Of a stretch of 7,334 nt of DNA, positions 6,543-7,334 are shown piece after piece; position 1 is the first letter of the stretch, and each line of letters opens with the position of its first letter. The stretch spans positions 1 to 7,334 of the forward strand of contig BNUF01000115.1 of NCBI GenBank assembly GCA_025997155.1, read 5' to 3'. The notes below the pieces were generated by a model. That model saw only the letters and a program-made list of their open reading frames with translations. It was not told the origin of the DNA and did no database searches. Source of the stretch: Clostridia bacterium. GTDB lineage: Bacteria > Bacillota > Clostridia > Lachnospirales > WQUN01. Made by a program: the position numbers and the translations under genes.

Positions 6543-6770
6543 CTATACCAACTGGTATGTCATAGAACGGTAGATCAGCTTATTTTCCCCAAAACGTACC
6601 AGAATTTTAAAGAAAAATGGCACATACCCCTGGTCGGCAGTCATATTGGCGGCACGTTGTTGTAAAACCACCCTTTCTATCATGTTGATGCCGGGTGTGC
6701 GGAGGGAGTGCGGAAGCCGTATCAGGGCTTCCATTTTCTGTATAAATAACACTTTCAGGGAAAAGGGCAA
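6543..6770 (-). pseudogene. Unrecognised 3' gene fragment upstream of the DUF4116 gene
   Basis: An open frame of 75 codons ending in TAG at 6545-6543 encodes a protein-like sequence with MEALIRLPHSLRTPGINMIE, VLQQRAANMTADQGYVPFFF and ILVRFGENKLIYRSMTYQLV. I do not recognise the family. It lies on the same strand as the DUF4116 gene, 39 bases upstream of it, as an operon partner would. The only start is a TTG at its extreme 5' edge without a ribosome site, and upstream it collides head-on with the toxin-antitoxin locus, so it is best read as the C-terminal remnant of a longer gene. It could also be a chance frame. Confidence 0.35.
6712..6732. repeat. Inverted repeat upstream of antitoxin-like gene, possible operator
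   Basis: GGAAGCC (6712-6718) pairs with GGCTTCC (6726-6732) around a seven-base spacer. It lies just before a TATAAA at 6741-6746 that could be a -10 box for the small plus-strand gene at 6827. Toxin-antitoxin operons are usually self-repressed at such repeats, but this assignment is inference; no good -35 box is visible. Confidence 0.3.
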
Positions 6771-6826
6771 ATTTTTCCTTGCCTATCCCCCAAAAAACTG
6801 ATAAAGTTACCGTAAGAGGTAATGAA

Positions 6827-6976
6827 ATGGCGGTGAAAGTCAAACCGGTGCAGCCCACCGAGATAAAAGATAAGAAGATTGCCCGTGAAGTTATAGAGCA
6901 AATTCGCAAACCCATACCCAAGGCTGTTGAAGCAAAGCTCAAAAAAGAGGACGACCTAATCCTGAAGTTTTTTTAA
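6827..6976 (+). CDS. Small antitoxin-like protein, 49 aa
   Basis: ATG at 6827 with AGAGGT (6815-6820) six bases upstream encodes MAVKVKPVQPTEIKDKKIAR, then a charged helical stretch with EVIEQIRKPIPKAVEAKLKK, ending DDLILKFF. This start is preferred over a TTG at 6779, which lacks a ribosome site. The protein is highly charged (rich in Lys and Glu), tiny, and ends seven bases before the ATG of a degraded GNAT acetyltransferase gene. That size and arrangement is typical of the antitoxin of a type II toxin-antitoxin pair with a GNAT toxin. I do not recognise the antitoxin family itself, and no DNA-binding fold can be shown from the sequence. The role is inferred from the neighbour. Confidence 0.6.
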   Translation: MAVKVKPVQPTEIKDKKIAREVIEQIRKPIPKAVEAKLKKEDDLILKFF

Positions 6977-6983
6977 TAGCCCT

Positions 6984-7334
6984 ATGCCTGTACAATTTAG
7001 CAAGGCCACCGGCAGCAAAGCCTTTAAACTGGAACAAAGGTTTCAAGCACCCCATTAGGCGGTTTTTCCTGTCCCGCTGAGGAATATAATGATTACCTCT
7101 ATAATGGAGCATCGGAATCCCGGACGGATCATGTCGCCCTGACGTGGCTTCTGCGGGAACGGGCAACGGGGAACATAGCCGCCTATATGTCCTCGGACTA
7201 AAAGTCCGCTATCACCGACGCTATTAAACTCTCATTTACCGAGAAGGAACTCCATAATCTCCATTATCCATTCAAGACCATCCCTGCTATCAAAATAGCA
7301 AAGCTGGCGGTTTCCCAGGATTTTAGCAAAAAAT
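6984..7334 (+). pseudogene. GNAT-family acetyltransferase, toxin-like, frameshifted and interrupted
   Basis: The gene starts MPVQFSKATGSKAFKL in frame with ATG 6984; a one-base loss near 7031 then sends this frame to TAG at 7056. The next frame carries the rest: GTKVSSTPLGGFSCPAEEYN, YLYNGASESRTDHVALTWLL, TGNIAAYMS and, after a stop, ITDAIKLSFTEKELHN and IPAIKIAKLAVSQDFSKK at the window edge. FSCPAEEYNDYL followed by AAYMS and IAKLAV resembles the N-terminal half of toxin-type GNAT acetyltransferases, which acetylate charged tRNA or proteins. The acetyl-CoA binding loop would lie past 7334. The stop is a TAA within a 15-bp palindrome (7194-7208). Two separate lesions make it a pseudogene. The family call is from pattern memory. 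Confidence 0.65.
7194..7208. repeat. 15-bp palindrome CGGACT-AAA-AGTCCG interrupting the GNAT gene
   Basis: A six-base stem with an AAA loop. Removing exactly these 15 bases restores ATG TCC TCT ATC ACC, reading AAYMSSITDAIKLSF without a stop, so it looks like a clean in-frame insertion whose centre supplies TAA. It shares the CGGAC-N5-GTCCG frame with the palindromes at 3123 and 3274. Confidence 0.7.

Noticed and set aside
6607..6942. 111-codon minus-strand frame
   Set aside because: It is largely antisense to the better supported small gene at 6827, and overlaps the frame 6543-6770 in another phase.
1..7334. CRISPR array, tRNA or rRNA gene
   Set aside because: No regularly spaced repeats with unique spacers and no tRNA-like cloverleaf or conserved rRNA segments were noticed on either strand.

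Overview
This window is a mobile-element-dense, decaying stretch of a bacterial chromosome. It probably comes from a spirochaete close to the insect-gut Treponema group. The clues are a DnaE (DNA polymerase III alpha) fragment that reads like the spirochaete type, a DUF4116 repeat protein of the kind I associate with termite-gut Treponema, and nested insertion sequences at moderate GC. The taxonomic call is inference from remembered families, not from a search. Only the DUF4116 gene and one small antitoxin-like gene look intact. Almost everything else is truncated, fused, frameshifted or interrupted.

Left block (1-1780). A 127-bp piece of an ISNCY-like transposase gene is fused to the last ~49 codons of a group II intron reverse transcriptase (RT). 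Remnants of intron domains V and VI follow. Next comes a second, longer copy of the same transposase, lacking its N-terminus but keeping a plausible DDE triad, and what looks like the right end of that insertion sequence, stopping near 1780. The first 127 bases are an exact direct repeat of 674-800.

Middle block (1779-~3510, minus strand). The main body of a group II intron lies here: about 550 nt of ribozyme 5' region, then a 391-aa RT/maturase cut off inside domain X. The missing C-terminus is the piece at 129-278 on the opposite strand. This implies that an insertion-sequence event split and partly inverted a single intron lineage.

Right-centre block (3510-5670). A non-coding flank leads into the N-terminal 292 codons of an IS1182-type transposase, which reads in frame straight into an internal ~290-codon fragment of dnaE. 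The dnaE part carries an in-frame TGA and then breaks off.

Right block (5673-7334). This holds an intact minus-strand DUF4116 repeat gene, the likely 3' remnant of its former upstream neighbour, and a plus-strand pair that looks like a type II toxin-antitoxin module with a GNAT acetyltransferase toxin. The toxin gene is dead: it has one frameshift and an in-frame 15-bp palindrome carrying a stop codon. Similar palindromes occur twice in the intron 5' region, suggesting a family of very small dispersed palindromes.
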